DNA from: JBBKXJ01 sp037969395
GTDB taxonomy: Bacteria > Pseudomonadota > Gammaproteobacteria > Pseudomonadales > JAUIET01
Direction of reading: 5' to 3'
Assembly (NCBI GenBank): GCA_037969395.1
Contig: JBBKXJ010000257.1
Span: 11,298-75,297 of the forward strand
Length of the DNA: 64,000 nt
The notes below the pieces were generated by a model, which searched no databases, was not told the origin of the DNA, and saw only the letters and a program-made list of their open reading frames with translations. Position numbers and translations under genes: made by a program. Below are positions 35,740 to 44,870 of the stretch, piece after piece. Every line of letters starts with the position of its first letter. Within the stretch, counting starts at the first letter, position 1.

Positions 35740-36066
35740 ATGAGCGACACCATTGTTCACGTAACCGACGCCAACTTCGAAGATGAAGTGCTTAAATCTG
35801 ACGTTCCCGTATTGGTTGATTACTGGGCGGAATGGTGTGGGCCATGCAAAATGATTGCACCAGTGCTGGAAGAAATCGCCAAAGACTACGATGGCAAGGT
35901 CAAAATTTGCAAGATGGATGTAGACGCTAACCAGGACACGCCGCAAAAGTTTGGTATTCGCGGCATTCCAACGCTGATGATGTTTAAAGGGGGCAACGCC
36001 GAGGCTACCAAAGTGGGCGCATTGTCAAAAAACCAGCTAAGCGAGTTCATCAACGCCAGCGTTTGA
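35740..36066 (+). CDS. trxA: Thioredoxin 1
   Basis: A 108-residue thioredoxin with the WCGPCK active site (32-37) and the cis-proline FGIRGIPTLMMFK. It is a cytoplasmic dithiol reductant for ribonucleotide reductase, PAPS reductase and others. CTGGAGATAG supplies the ribosome site. It is upstream of rho, as in E. coli and Pseudomonas. Confidence 0.97.
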   Translation: MSDTIVHVTDANFEDEVLKSDVPVLVDYWAEWCGPCKMIAPVLEEIAKDYDGKVKICKMDVDANQDTPQKFGIRGIPTLMMFKGGNAEATKVGALSKNQLSEFINASV

Positions 36067-36320
36067 CCCTCGTTCAACCATCTTTGAAATCTGAAACTGT
36101 GAATTAGTTGCGGCTGCCAACCGGGTAGCCGCGCTAAACTTGCAAATAGGCTGGACTTCTGCCTAAAATCGAACTATATTATTTTGAGTCACCCTTTTTC
36201 CCCCAAATTCTCTCGCTCTTTGAACAAGCCTTAGTTTCAGCACAGCGAAAAAAAATCAAAAACCCGCGCGCATGCTCTGCCGCACCCCTGTTGTATACTC
36301 CTCACAAGTCGCAGACCTAT

Positions 36321-37580
36321 ATGAACTTAACCGACCTGAAGACCAAACCTATTTCTGAACTCGTCGAAATCGCTAAAGACATCGGTCTCGACAACCTCGC
36401 ACGATCACGTAAGCAAGACATCATCTTTTCGATTCTCAAGCGCCACGCCAAAAGTGGCGAAGACATCTATGGTGATGGCGTACTGGAAATACTGCAGGAC
36501 GGCTTTGGTTTTCTGCGTTCGGCCGACTGCTCCTACCTGGCCGGTCCCGACGATATTTACGTATCTCCAAGTCAAATAAGACGCTTCAATTTGCGCACTG
36601 GCGACTCCATCTCCGGCAAGATCCGCCCGCCGAAAGACAGCGAACGCTATTTCGCGCTGCTTAAAGTCAGTGAGATCAACTTCACCAAGCCCGACAACTC
36701 GCGCCAAAAAATTCTATTTGAAAACCTTACGCCGCTGTTTCCTACCGAGCGTCTGGTGTTGGAAACCGGTAACGGCAGCACCGAGGACTTGTCTGGTCGC
36801 ATCATCGATTTGGTCGCACCGATAGGCAAAGGCCAGCGCGGCCTGATCGTATCGCCACCGAAAGCCGGTAAAACAATACTGATGCAGCATATTGCGCAGT
36901 CAATTGTGCGCAACGATCCTGAATGTTACATCATTGTGCTGTTGATTGATGAGCGGCCGGAAGAAGTCACCGAAATGCAACGCTCGGTACGCGCAGAGGT
37001 GGTCGCCAGTACCTTCGACGAACCCCCCTCGCGGCATGTACAGGTTGCCGAAATGGTGATAGAAAAAGCCAAGCGCCTGGTAGAGCATAAGAAAGACGTG
37101 ATTATTTTGCTCGACTCCATTACCCGCCTCGCACGCGCCTACAATACCATCGTGCCATCGTCGGGCAAAGTGTTGACCGGTGGTGTCGACGCACATGCGC
37201 TGGAGCGACCAAAACGTTTCTTCGGCGCGGCGCGCAACATCGAAGAAGGCGGCAGTCTGACGATTATGGCCACCGCCCTGGTCGACACCGGCTCGAAAAT
37301 GGACGAGGTTATCTACGAAGAGTTTAAAGGCACCGGCAACCAGGAAATACATCTGGACCGTAAAATCTCGGAAAAAAGAATCTACCCGGCCATCAATATT
37401 CGCCGCTCAGGCACACGCCGCGAAGAGCTGCTAACAACCGAAGACGAGCTGCAAAAAATGTGGATTCTGCGCAAACTGCTGCATTCCATGGAAGACAGCC
37501 CCGCCGTTGAATTTTTGCTCGACAAACTCAAAGACACCAAAACTAACGACGAATTCTTCGCCTCCATGAAACGTAAGTAA
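36321..37580 (+). CDS. rho: Transcription termination factor Rho
   Basis: A 419-residue hexameric RNA helicase. The start at 36321 (MNLTDLKTKPISELVEIAK) aligns with the E. coli N-terminus; the open frame to 36291 is not needed. It has the N-terminal Rho helix bundle, the RNA-binding cold-shock-like domain (DGFGFLRSADCSYLAGPDD), Walker A (PPKAGKT) and the R-loop. No long insertion is present. A TATACT -10 element at 36294-36299 leaves a short leader without a clear Shine-Dalgarno sequence, so the main mRNA may start farther up in the 254-base trxA-rho gap, where autoregulation usually occurs. Confidence 0.97.
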   Translation: MNLTDLKTKPISELVEIAKDIGLDNLARSRKQDIIFSILKRHAKSGEDIYGDGVLEILQDGFGFLRSADCSYLAGPDDIYVSPSQIRRFNLRTGDSISGKIRPPKDSERYFALLKVSEINFTKPDNSRQKILFENLTPLFPTERLVLETGNGSTEDLSGRIIDLVAPIGKGQRGLIVSPPKAGKTILMQHIAQSIVRNDPECYIIVLLIDERPEEVTEMQRSVRAEVVASTFDEPPSRHVQVAEMVIEKAKRLVEHKKDVIILLDSITRLARAYNTIVPSSGKVLTGGVDAHALERPKRFFGAARNIEEGGSLTIMATALVDTGSKMDEVIYEEFKGTGNQEIHLDRKISEKRIYPAINIRRSGTRREELLTTEDELQKMWILRKLLHSMEDSPAVEFLLDKLKDTKTNDEFFASMKRK

Positions 37581-37595
37581 ATACAAGTATTGCGC

Positions 37596-39074
37596 GTGGA
37601 CAATATAAAGTACAAAGACCTGCGCGAATTTATAGACTTTTTGGAAGCCCGGGGCGAACTCAAACGCATTAAGACTGAAGTCGATCCGCGTCTGGAAATG
37701 ACCGAAATCTGCGACCGCACCTTGCGTAACGGCGGACCTGCACTATTATTCGAAAACCCCACTAACTACGCAACGCCAGTACTGGCTAATCTATTTGGCA
37801 CTACCCAACGCGTGGCGTTAGGTATGGGCCAGGCTGACCCCTCGCATCTACGCGAAGTCGGTAAGCTGCTGGCTGCGCTGAAGGAACCAGACCCACCGAA
37901 GGGCTTTAAAGACACCTGGGAGAAGCTGCCACTGCTTAAACAGGTGCTTAACATGGCACCGAGAGTGGTGAAGAACGCGCCGGCACAGACCCACTGTTTC
38001 GAGCATGATGATGTCGATTTGCACACCCTGCCGATCCAAACCTGCTGGCCGGAAGATGCTGCGCCACTTATGACCTGGCCGCTGGTGATCACCCGTGGAC
38101 CGCTCAAGGAGCGACTCAATCTTGGCATTTATCGCATGCAGCTGCTAGGTAAAAATAAGCTCATCATGCGCTGGCTGTCGCACCGCGGAGGCGCGCTGGA
38201 CTTCAAGGAATGGCAAGACGCTCATCCCGGCGAGCCCTTCCCCGTTGCCGTCGCACTGGGCGCCGACCCGGCGACTACCCTGGGCGCGGTCACCCCTGTA
38301 CCCGACACCTTATCCGAATACGGTTTTGCCGGTTTGCTGCGCGGCGCAAAAACGGAAATAGTTAAGTGCCTGAGTAATGACCTGCATGTACCGGCCACTG
38401 CAGAGTATATTCTGGAGGGGCATATACAGGCGGGAGAGATGGCCGATGAGGGACCGTTCGGCGACCATACCGGCTATTACAACGAAGTTGAACGCTTCCC
38501 GGTTTTTACGGTTACACACCTTACGCATCGGCCCTCGCCTATTTACCACAGTACCTATACCGGGCGGCCACCCGATGAACCAGCGATTCTCGGCCTTGCC
38601 CTCAACGAAGTATTCGTGCCCTTGCTGCAAAAGCAATTTCCTGAGATTACCGACTTCTATCTACCGCCGGAGGGTTGCTCCTACCGGCTCGCCATTGTCA
38701 CGATCAAAAAGCAATATCCCGGGCACGCCAAACGCGTCATGATGGGCGTGTGGTCTTTTCTACGTCAATTTATGTATACCAAGTTTGTTATCGTCACCGA
38801 CGATGACGTTGACGCACGCAACTGGAAGGATGTGATCTGGGCGCTCACCACGCGCATGGACCCGGTACGCGACACGATAACGATGCAGAATACGCCCATC
38901 GACTACCTCGACTTTGCCTCCCCGGTCGCCGGCCTCGGTTCGAAAATCGGCTTTGATGCAACCAACAAATGGCCCGGCGAAACGCAGCGCGAGTGGGGTA
39001 GGCCGATCACCATGAAGGCCGACGTCAAACAGCGTGTGGACGCTATGTGGGACAGCCTTGGAATAGGCCAGTAA
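37596..39074 (+). CDS. ubiD: 4-hydroxy-3-polyprenylbenzoate decarboxylase
   Basis: About 492 residues, near-colinear with E. coli UbiD, the prenylated-FMN enzyme that decarboxylates the ubiquinone precursor. Key family segments are LFGTPKR-like LFGTTQRVALGMGQ, KNKLIMRWLSHRGGA, GDHTGYYNE and STYTGRPPDEPA. The likely start is GTG 37596 (MDNIKYKDLR, like the E. coli start); a TTG six bases upstream is equally possible. It follows rho by about 15 bases. The prenyl-FMN synthase UbiX must be elsewhere. Confidence 0.95.
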   Translation: MDNIKYKDLREFIDFLEARGELKRIKTEVDPRLEMTEICDRTLRNGGPALLFENPTNYATPVLANLFGTTQRVALGMGQADPSHLREVGKLLAALKEPDPPKGFKDTWEKLPLLKQVLNMAPRVVKNAPAQTHCFEHDDVDLHTLPIQTCWPEDAAPLMTWPLVITRGPLKERLNLGIYRMQLLGKNKLIMRWLSHRGGALDFKEWQDAHPGEPFPVAVALGADPATTLGAVTPVPDTLSEYGFAGLLRGAKTEIVKCLSNDLHVPATAEYILEGHIQAGEMADEGPFGDHTGYYNEVERFPVFTVTHLTHRPSPIYHSTYTGRPPDEPAILGLALNEVFVPLLQKQFPEITDFYLPPEGCSYRLAIVTIKKQYPGHAKRVMMGVWSFLRQFMYTKFVIVTDDDVDARNWKDVIWALTTRMDPVRDTITMQNTPIDYLDFASPVAGLGSKIGFDATNKWPGETQREWGRPITMKADVKQRVDAMWDSLGIGQ

Positions 39075-39077
39075 ACT

Positions 39078-40322
39078 CTAACTCGCCGCGCTGATCTCTT
39101 TGTGCGGCTGTGGCAAATTCGGCAAGCCGTTGGTACTGAGCATAAGACCTTGATGAAAACTGTCATAGCTTTGCTGGAACTCCCCCAGACTTGCCAACAG
39201 CCGACCCTGTTCTGCATAGCCCTCCGCATCAGGGCTGATGCGAATGCTTGCGGCAAAGTATTCACGCGCCTTGCCCCATAGCTCATTCATCAGGCTTAAA
39301 CGACCCAGCGTCAACAGTAAGCTGGCATCTTCAGGTCGCTGCTGCAACCAACGTTCAGCGGTGAGCAGTTGTTTACTAACGTCCTGCCCTTTTACTGTTC
39401 CATACAGGCGAGCAAGGTCGGCATCCCAGTTTTTTTGCAAATGGCTTCGCAGCACCGCTTCTGCTTGCGTGTTTTCTTCCGCTGCGGCTAGTGCACGAGC
39501 GTAAATACCTACCAATCGAGGATCTTTCCTAAGCGCTTTCGGCGTACTCTCCCACTGGGTTATAATGGCCGCAAGCGGCGCCGCGTCTTTTTTCCCTGCC
39601 TCGGCCAGCGCGCCTTCGTAAGCGACAAATTCCACTAACTGCAGCTCATCTGCAGCAAGCGCTTTTTGTTTGCGCAGTGGTGGTAACAACGCTTGCACTG
39701 CGTTCCAGTCGCCCAGCTGCTCATTGACCGCTACCGACATACGCAGCGCCTGAGGATGCTCAGGGGCCAGCGCACGCAGTTCGGTTAGCGTGGTCAGACA
39801 CTGCGCAAACTGATTATTTTTGAGCTGAATTTCAGCCTGCGTTAATGCAATGGCAACGTTGGCATCAGGTGTTGTCTCTTGCGCTTTTTTCAAGTACTGC
39901 GCACACTGGTCATCCTCGCCTAGTGCTTCACTCGCGCGCGCCGCCATCAGGTAGTTAAGCAAGGGAGTCGGTGAATTTTCGGCGCCTTTGGCAAAGGTGT
40001 TTAGCGAGCGCCGCCAGCGACCTTCGATGTATTCAATCAACCCCTCCGTAAGCTGCGCCTCACTGCGACGTGCGTCACGCCCCTGTAACCAGTGTTGCAA
40101 ACTGCGGCCCGAGTAGCGTAGTTGCAACAGCGAACGTAACAAAAACCAGCCCAGCGCCAGCACCAGCACCAGCGCTGTTAACGCAGCCCACAAGTTAGCT
40201 TCCACGCTTATTTGGTCATAGGAAATAAGCACGTAGCCCGGACTGCGCACTACCAGTATCGATAAACCGATGGCGCATACCAGCGCAACCAGACAAATAA
40301 TAAATAGCCTTAACACCGTCAA
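39078..40322 (-). CDS. hemY: HemY, TPR-containing heme biosynthesis protein
   Basis: A 414-residue inner-membrane protein with two N-terminal membrane helices (about 5-24 and 40-65), the HemY_N region, then TPR-like helical repeats to the end. The proteobacterial HemY is named for its place in the hem operon and its biochemical role is unclear; it is not the protoporphyrinogen oxidase of Bacillus. Its ATG overlaps the hemX stop by four bases. It is the last gene of hemCDXY. Confidence 0.93.
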   Translation of the reverse strand: MTVLRLFIICLVALVCAIGLSILVVRSPGYVLISYDQISVEANLWAALTALVLVLALGWFLLRSLLQLRYSGRSLQHWLQGRDARRSEAQLTEGLIEYIEGRWRRSLNTFAKGAENSPTPLLNYLMAARASEALGEDDQCAQYLKKAQETTPDANVAIALTQAEIQLKNNQFAQCLTTLTELRALAPEHPQALRMSVAVNEQLGDWNAVQALLPPLRKQKALAADELQLVEFVAYEGALAEAGKKDAAPLAAIITQWESTPKALRKDPRLVGIYARALAAAEENTQAEAVLRSHLQKNWDADLARLYGTVKGQDVSKQLLTAERWLQQRPEDASLLLTLGRLSLMNELWGKAREYFAASIRISPDAEGYAEQGRLLASLGEFQQSYDSFHQGLMLSTNGLPNLPQPHKEISAAS

Positions 40323-41968
40323 ACCTCCTCAGCCGCGTTGGCTGCTTCGTCCTGGGTGCTTGCTTCAGGTTCGTCGGTTGCGGGTTCTTTCCCGGGCTTC
40401 GCTTCTGAGTCAGGTGTTTTTGCCGGTTGTTGTTTTGAGTTAGCTTCGACTTGTGACTTTTCTGCTTTGTCTTTCTCGTCTTTCCCGCCCTTCGCGTTTG
40501 ACTCCTGATCTTGCTTTGACTCCTGATCTTGCTTTGACTCGGGCTCTTGCTTTGACTCGGGCTCTTGCTTCGCCTCGGGCTGTTGTTTCGGCGCAGGCTC
40601 CGCCTTCAAGTTCGCTGTTTGCTCGGCTTCCGGTTGTGTCGGTGACGCGGCTTTTACTTCTGCCTGCGGCTTATTCTTCTGCAGCACTTGCTGTGCCGCT
40701 TCAGCTTTTATTTTTCTGCTGTACTCGCTGTCGGTATATTCTTTCAAAGCGCGATAGGAACCGCTAATGTCAGGTAGTGGCGGGTCAATATTAGTCTTAC
40801 GCGCGGCTTCCAACGTCTCCAGCGCCGCCTGGGTAGCGGCATCTTCGCTGATGAAGTAGCGCGCGATCCACTGCTGTGCTTTATCGAGGCTCTGTTGATA
40901 GATATCAGGCTTTTGTGCCAGTAGCGCCAGCTGAGCCTGCTCCAGCATCAGCCGCAGATTTTGCCGCAGGTATAACTCCTGTTGCGGCGGCAGCATGGCT
41001 TCGACCGGCTGGTCGCGCTGTCGCACCACGAATACCTTACCAAGCGTCTGCTTGATCGCACCACCGACCCGCGTAACGCTGTCGCGCCAGGTTGGTTGTT
41101 CGGGCATGGTCGCCTCTACAGACTCTTCCTGTTCATCGTTGCTGAATTCGGGAATATCGTGCAGTTTCAGTTCATCGATGCCGCCGGTCAAGCTGGCCAG
41201 GCTCAAATATTCGCCGTCTACGTCAACCGATTCGGTGCGGCTCAACGCGGCAATATCGTCGGCAATCGCTCGCCGCACGTGAACCAGGCTAACGTCGTCA
41301 ATCTCGCGTAAAATCTTATCCGCCGATTGCAGCATGGCAAGCGGGCCGCTGATTTCCTTGCTCATCAGAATACGTTGGTTCGCCAGCCGCAGCAGATATT
41401 CAGTTTCGGCCATTAACCATTCGTCACGATTGGTCTGGGTAAGCGCCTCCATTTGCCGGGTTTGCCTGCCCACAGTTTTTTCTAGCAGCTTTAGTGTATT
41501 TTGCGTCGCCGTCAATTCTCCCTCGCGAGTGATTGACTCCTCGCCAAGCTCAGCCTGTAACGTATTAAAGTCGTCTCGCAAATCATTGCGTACGTCATCA
41601 CGCACATTAGCAATCGCATTTTGCGTTTCCTGCAGCTTACTCTTAAGCGCCAGCTTGCTGCCTTGCTCCATTTGCCACTGCTGCCACAGGTAGTACACGC
41701 CGTAACCTGCAGCTCCGCTAAGCCCGAGCGTGCACAGTAGAAAAAACCAAAGCAAGCCCGTGCGCGGTCCTTTTTTTTGCGCATTAACTGCGTTGCTGTC
41801 GCCGTAGTCGGCCTGGTCTGATTTTTTTTGATCTTCTTTTTGGGCACTGACGTAAGCTTTCGCCCTGGCAGCCCTTTCGGTGCTGCTGACGTTTCGCTGT
41901 TGTGATTTTTGTTCGGATTTTGACGCGGCGTCGTTAGGTTTATCGCCGAGCTTTTTGCTGTCTACCAT
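40319..41968 (-). CDS. hemX: HemX, uroporphyrinogen III methyltransferase-related membrane protein
   Basis: A 549-residue bitopic protein: a Lys/Glu/Gln-rich cytoplasmic N-tail of about 70 residues, one membrane helix (about 73-92), then a periplasmic coiled-coil HemX domain (EWLMAETEYLLRLANQRI). The last 135 residues are a very charged, low-complexity tail, made partly of four hexapeptide repeats (SKQDQE/SKQEPE) encoded by an 18-bp DNA repeat. No methyltransferase fold is seen despite the historical name. It overlaps hemD by seven bases and hemY by four. Confidence 0.9.
   Translation of the reverse strand: MVDSKKLGDKPNDAASKSEQKSQQRNVSSTERAARAKAYVSAQKEDQKKSDQADYGDSNAVNAQKKGPRTGLLWFFLLCTLGLSGAAGYGVYYLWQQWQMEQGSKLALKSKLQETQNAIANVRDDVRNDLRDDFNTLQAELGEESITREGELTATQNTLKLLEKTVGRQTRQMEALTQTNRDEWLMAETEYLLRLANQRILMSKEISGPLAMLQSADKILREIDDVSLVHVRRAIADDIAALSRTESVDVDGEYLSLASLTGGIDELKLHDIPEFSNDEQEESVEATMPEQPTWRDSVTRVGGAIKQTLGKVFVVRQRDQPVEAMLPPQQELYLRQNLRLMLEQAQLALLAQKPDIYQQSLDKAQQWIARYFISEDAATQAALETLEAARKTNIDPPLPDISGSYRALKEYTDSEYSRKIKAEAAQQVLQKNKPQAEVKAASPTQPEAEQTANLKAEPAPKQQPEAKQEPESKQEPESKQDQESKQDQESNAKGGKDEKDKAEKSQVEANSKQQPAKTPDSEAKPGKEPATDEPEASTQDEAANAAEEV
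40501..40572. repeat. 18-bp in-frame tandem repeat in hemX
   Basis: Four adjacent 18-bp units, GACTCCTGATCTTGCTTT twice and then GACTCGGGCTCTTGCTTT-like twice. Each unit encodes six residues, so copy-number change keeps the frame. Confidence 0.9.
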
Positions 41969-42789
41969 CGCTTCGCCTTTTTCAACTCGTTAGGTGCGGC
42001 AGCGGTGCGTGCAGCACGCCACCAGTTGCAAAGTGCGTATGATACATCAGTCAATCGCATACTCCGAGCGGTCAGCACATTGCGGAACCCCTGCGCCTGC
42101 GCGGCGGCTGTTACGCGCGCGCCCGGTGCCAGTAGCAGTGTAGTCTGCAGTTCGGCAAACACCTCAACGGTGCGCGCCATGCGAGTCAAATTGACTACCC
42201 CGGCAACGCTGGTAGCCGCAACGGCGTGCGGCCGCCATAGTTTTACGTTGCTAGCCAGCTGCGCTTCATTAGCACCCGGATAAGCGCGCCGATAGAGCTC
42301 GGCTTGAGTCACCTCAGCCCCACGCGCCCGTAGCGTCTGTGTGATCAGTTCGCGCCCGCCCTGCCCTCTGAATACCAACACTCGCTTACCAGACAGCGAC
42401 TGCAGCTCTGGCAGCGACAATAACGTTTCGCTATCAACCGCGTCGCTGGTTCGCATAGTAAAACCCGCCGCTGCGGCCGCATTGGTCGTCTTGTCACCAA
42501 CGGCGTAACAGGTCGTTGCCAAAGGGATCGGTAGCTCGCGTTCCAGCAGGCAGGCATGGGCATAGCTTACGGCATTGGTACTGACAAAAATGCCAATATC
42601 ATAGTGCTGCAATTGCTTAAATGCCGCATCTGTTTGTGCGTCTGCGACGATGGGCTCTATGGCAAGCACCGGCACATGGCGCAAACTCGCACCCAGTTGC
42701 TGCAACTCTTGCTGCCATTCATCCGCCTGCCCTGCGGGGCGAGTCAGCAGCATCCTTAGTCCAGCCAGCGCCGGCTTAACGTGAGACAT
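41962..42789 (-). CDS. hemD: Uroporphyrinogen-III synthase
   Basis: A 275-residue HemD, which closes and rearranges hydroxymethylbilane to uroporphyrinogen III. The family is poorly conserved; the recognisable marks are the N-terminal LLTRPAGQADEW, the mid-protein VFRGQGGREL and the C-terminal AVAATSVAGVVNLTRM. Position directly after hemC (stop and start adjoining) confirms it. Confidence 0.92.
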   Translation of the reverse strand: MSHVKPALAGLRMLLTRPAGQADEWQQELQQLGASLRHVPVLAIEPIVADAQTDAAFKQLQHYDIGIFVSTNAVSYAHACLLERELPIPLATTCYAVGDKTTNAAAAAGFTMRTSDAVDSETLLSLPELQSLSGKRVLVFRGQGGRELITQTLRARGAEVTQAELYRRAYPGANEAQLASNVKLWRPHAVAATSVAGVVNLTRMARTVEVFAELQTTLLLAPGARVTAAAQAQGFRNVLTARSMRLTDVSYALCNWWRAARTAAAPNELKKAKRW

Positions 42790-43725
42790 CTAGCTCGCTG
42801 CCCGCGCTGCAGCGAGAATTTTATCGCCGCCGGCGGCCAGTATTTCTTCTGCCAGCCCCTCCCCCAGCACGTCGGCTTCAATGGCTGCGCCGCGTCGTTG
42901 TCTGATGATCATTTGCGCACCGTCGAGGGATACAACCCTTGCCTCCAGGGTAAGCATGTCGCCATCTAACTGCGCAAATGCGGCGATAGGAACCTGACAG
43001 CCGCCGTCAAGGCCGCGGTTCAAGGCACGCTCGGCGCGCACACAATGGCTGGTTTGCAAATGGTTTAATTCGGCGACAAGTTTATTGATCAGCGCATCAT
43101 CGGCGCGGGTCTCAATGCCTATCGCGCCCTGCCCCGGCGCCGGCAAACAGATTTTTGGATCGATGATTTCGGCAATTTGATCGTCCATCCGCAGACGCTT
43201 CAAGCCGGCCTCGGCAAGAATGATCGCGTCGTAGGCGCCGTCGTGCAGCTTCTGTAAACGAGTGTTGACGTTACCGCGCAGGTCAAGCATCTTAAGATCG
43301 CCGCGCGCGGCAAGCATTTGGCTGCGGCGACGCAAACTGGACGTGCCAAGTCTTGCGCCTGGCGGTAAGTCGGCAAAGCTGGCGAAGTTGGGCGCAATAA
43401 AAGCATCAAATGGACTGTCACGTTCGCAAATTGCTGCCAGCCGCAAGCCCGGAGGGAAGTGCATTGGTACATCTTTCATCGAGTGAACGGCGATGTCGGC
43501 CCGGTGCTCCAGCATGGCCACTTCCAGTTCTTTGATAAACAGCCCTTTGCCACCGATTTTCGACAACGGTGAGTCAAGCAGTTGATCGCCGCGAGTGGTC
43601 ATGCGGACCAGCTCGACCTGCAATTCGGGATAACGCTGCATGAGTACACTTTTGACGTATTCTGCCTGCCATATAGCCAACTGGCTTTCGCGGGTAGCGA
43701 TACGCAGCGGACGATCCATAACCAT
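42790..43725 (-). CDS. hemC: Porphobilinogen deaminase (hydroxymethylbilane synthase)
   Basis: A 311-residue enzyme that joins four porphobilinogens. Key motifs: RIATRESQLAIWQ at the start, HSMKDVP for the active-site Asp, LGTSSLRRRSQ, LDLRGNVNTRLQK for pyrrole binding, and the dipyrromethane cofactor Cys in LDGGCQVPI. I chose the ATG at 43725 because GGGA is nine bases upstream; ATGs at 43734 and 43719 are alternatives. A 23-bp repeat array lies in its upstream region. Confidence 0.95.
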   Translation of the reverse strand: MVMDRPLRIATRESQLAIWQAEYVKSVLMQRYPELQVELVRMTTRGDQLLDSPLSKIGGKGLFIKELEVAMLEHRADIAVHSMKDVPMHFPPGLRLAAICERDSPFDAFIAPNFASFADLPPGARLGTSSLRRRSQMLAARGDLKMLDLRGNVNTRLQKLHDGAYDAIILAEAGLKRLRMDDQIAEIIDPKICLPAPGQGAIGIETRADDALINKLVAELNHLQTSHCVRAERALNRGLDGGCQVPIAAFAQLDGDMLTLEARVVSLDGAQMIIRQRRGAAIEADVLGEGLAEEILAAGGDKILAAARAAS

Positions 43726-43765
43726 TACTGTCATTCCCAAACGGAAAAGACGAATTATGCCATGA

Positions 43766-43970
43766 GAGCCACTAGCGCAGGAACATAAGAGCCTTCAGCG
43801 CAGAAACAAGAGAGCCTTTAGCGCAGAAATAAAAAAGCCTTTAGCGCAGAAAAAAAAGAGCCGTTAGTGCAGCAAGATAAGAGCCATCAGCGCAGAACCA
43901 CAAGAGCCTGCAGCGCAGGACTAGCGCCATTGGCGTGCGAAAATGAGAGCCCTGAGCGCAACAAATACAA
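43766..43970. repeat. 23-bp imperfect tandem repeat array between algR and hemC
   Basis: About nine head-to-tail copies of a 23-bp unit: GAGCC, three variable bases, AGCGCAG, then eight A-rich bases. Unit starts: 43766, 43789, 43812, 43835, 43858, 43881, 43904, 43924 and 43947. Units are 23 bp except the seventh (20) and ninth (24). The GAGCC and AGCGCAG blocks are conserved while the A-rich part drifts. Twenty-three is not a multiple of three, and no frame is open through it, so it is non-coding. It starts 40 bases upstream of hemC and ends 50 bases past algR. Confidence 0.95.
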
Positions 43971-44020
43971 GAACCGCCCACATGTTTACAAGCGGCTGCA
44001 TTGTTGAATAAGACAGAGAA

Positions 44021-44764
44021 TTATAGGTTTTGCAGTAATTTTCTAACGTGTGGCAGATGGCGACGGCTTACCTGCGGCAAGGCCTCGGTTTCGTTCAAGC
44101 GCACACAGTGGGCGCCCTCTGCGTCGCGCTCCATGCCTTCCACATGCTTTAAGGCGATCAGTGCGTTGCGGTGAACGCGCAGTAGCTTATCGGGATATTC
44201 AGCCTCAAGCTCTTTTAACGTGTCGTCGATCAATAGTTCACCACCTGAGTGGTAAGCAGTGACATATTTATGATCAGCGAGGAACACTCTGATCTCTTCC
44301 ATCGGCACCATTTGAATGCCGCGACGCGATTTTGCTGTGATGTGCGTACGCTGCTTAAGTGAACAATCACTATCGTTAGCAGCCTCCAGAGACATAAGCT
44401 GGAGTTTGTTGACTTGACGCGCCTTCTCAAGCGCGATCAGCAAGTTTTCCTGTCGAACCGGTTTTAACAGGTAGCCCGCAGCCTGGGCTTCGATTGCTTC
44501 AACGCCGTAGTCATCGTATGCGGTACAAAAGATGATCGCTGGCGCATTTTTAGCCAGCGCAATCTGTTTCGCCGCCGCAACACCGTCCATTTGCGGCATG
44601 CGTACATCCATCAAAATAACGTCGGGCCGGGTTCGATCGCTGAGCGCCACGGCTTCCTCTCCGTTGGCAGCTTCGGCAACGACATGCCACGTTTGGGTAT
44701 CATTAACCATGCGCTTCAAGCGGTCTCTGGCCAGTGGTTCATCGTCGACGATAAGCACATTCAT
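44021..44764 (-). CDS. algR: AlgR-type LytTR response regulator
   Basis: A 247-residue response regulator: receiver domain with acidic pair D7/D8, phosphoacceptor D53 (LMDVRMPQMDG) and a Lys near residue 102 (LLKPVRQ), then a C-terminal LytTR DNA-binding domain (LADHKYVTAYH, LRVHRNALIALKHV). In Pseudomonas AlgR controls alginate, twitching and virulence genes. It lies downstream of its sensor algZ, 106 bases apart. Confidence 0.93.
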   Translation of the reverse strand: MNVLIVDDEPLARDRLKRMVNDTQTWHVVAEAANGEEAVALSDRTRPDVILMDVRMPQMDGVAAAKQIALAKNAPAIIFCTAYDDYGVEAIEAQAAGYLLKPVRQENLLIALEKARQVNKLQLMSLEAANDSDCSLKQRTHITAKSRRGIQMVPMEEIRVFLADHKYVTAYHSGGELLIDDTLKELEAEYPDKLLRVHRNALIALKHVEGMERDAEGAHCVRLNETEALPQVSRRHLPHVRKLLQNL

Positions 44765-44870
44765 CTTGATCTTATTCCTGTCTGTTTAATCCGTTAATGC
44801 TCTATACATGAGCTGAGCAAACTCTGAACCAGGCCAGGCGTCTTTACCACGGGTCTTTTTCAGAGATTCC

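Noticed and set aside
43766..43970. CRISPR array
   Set aside because: Units are directly adjacent with no unique spacers, and no cas genes are present.
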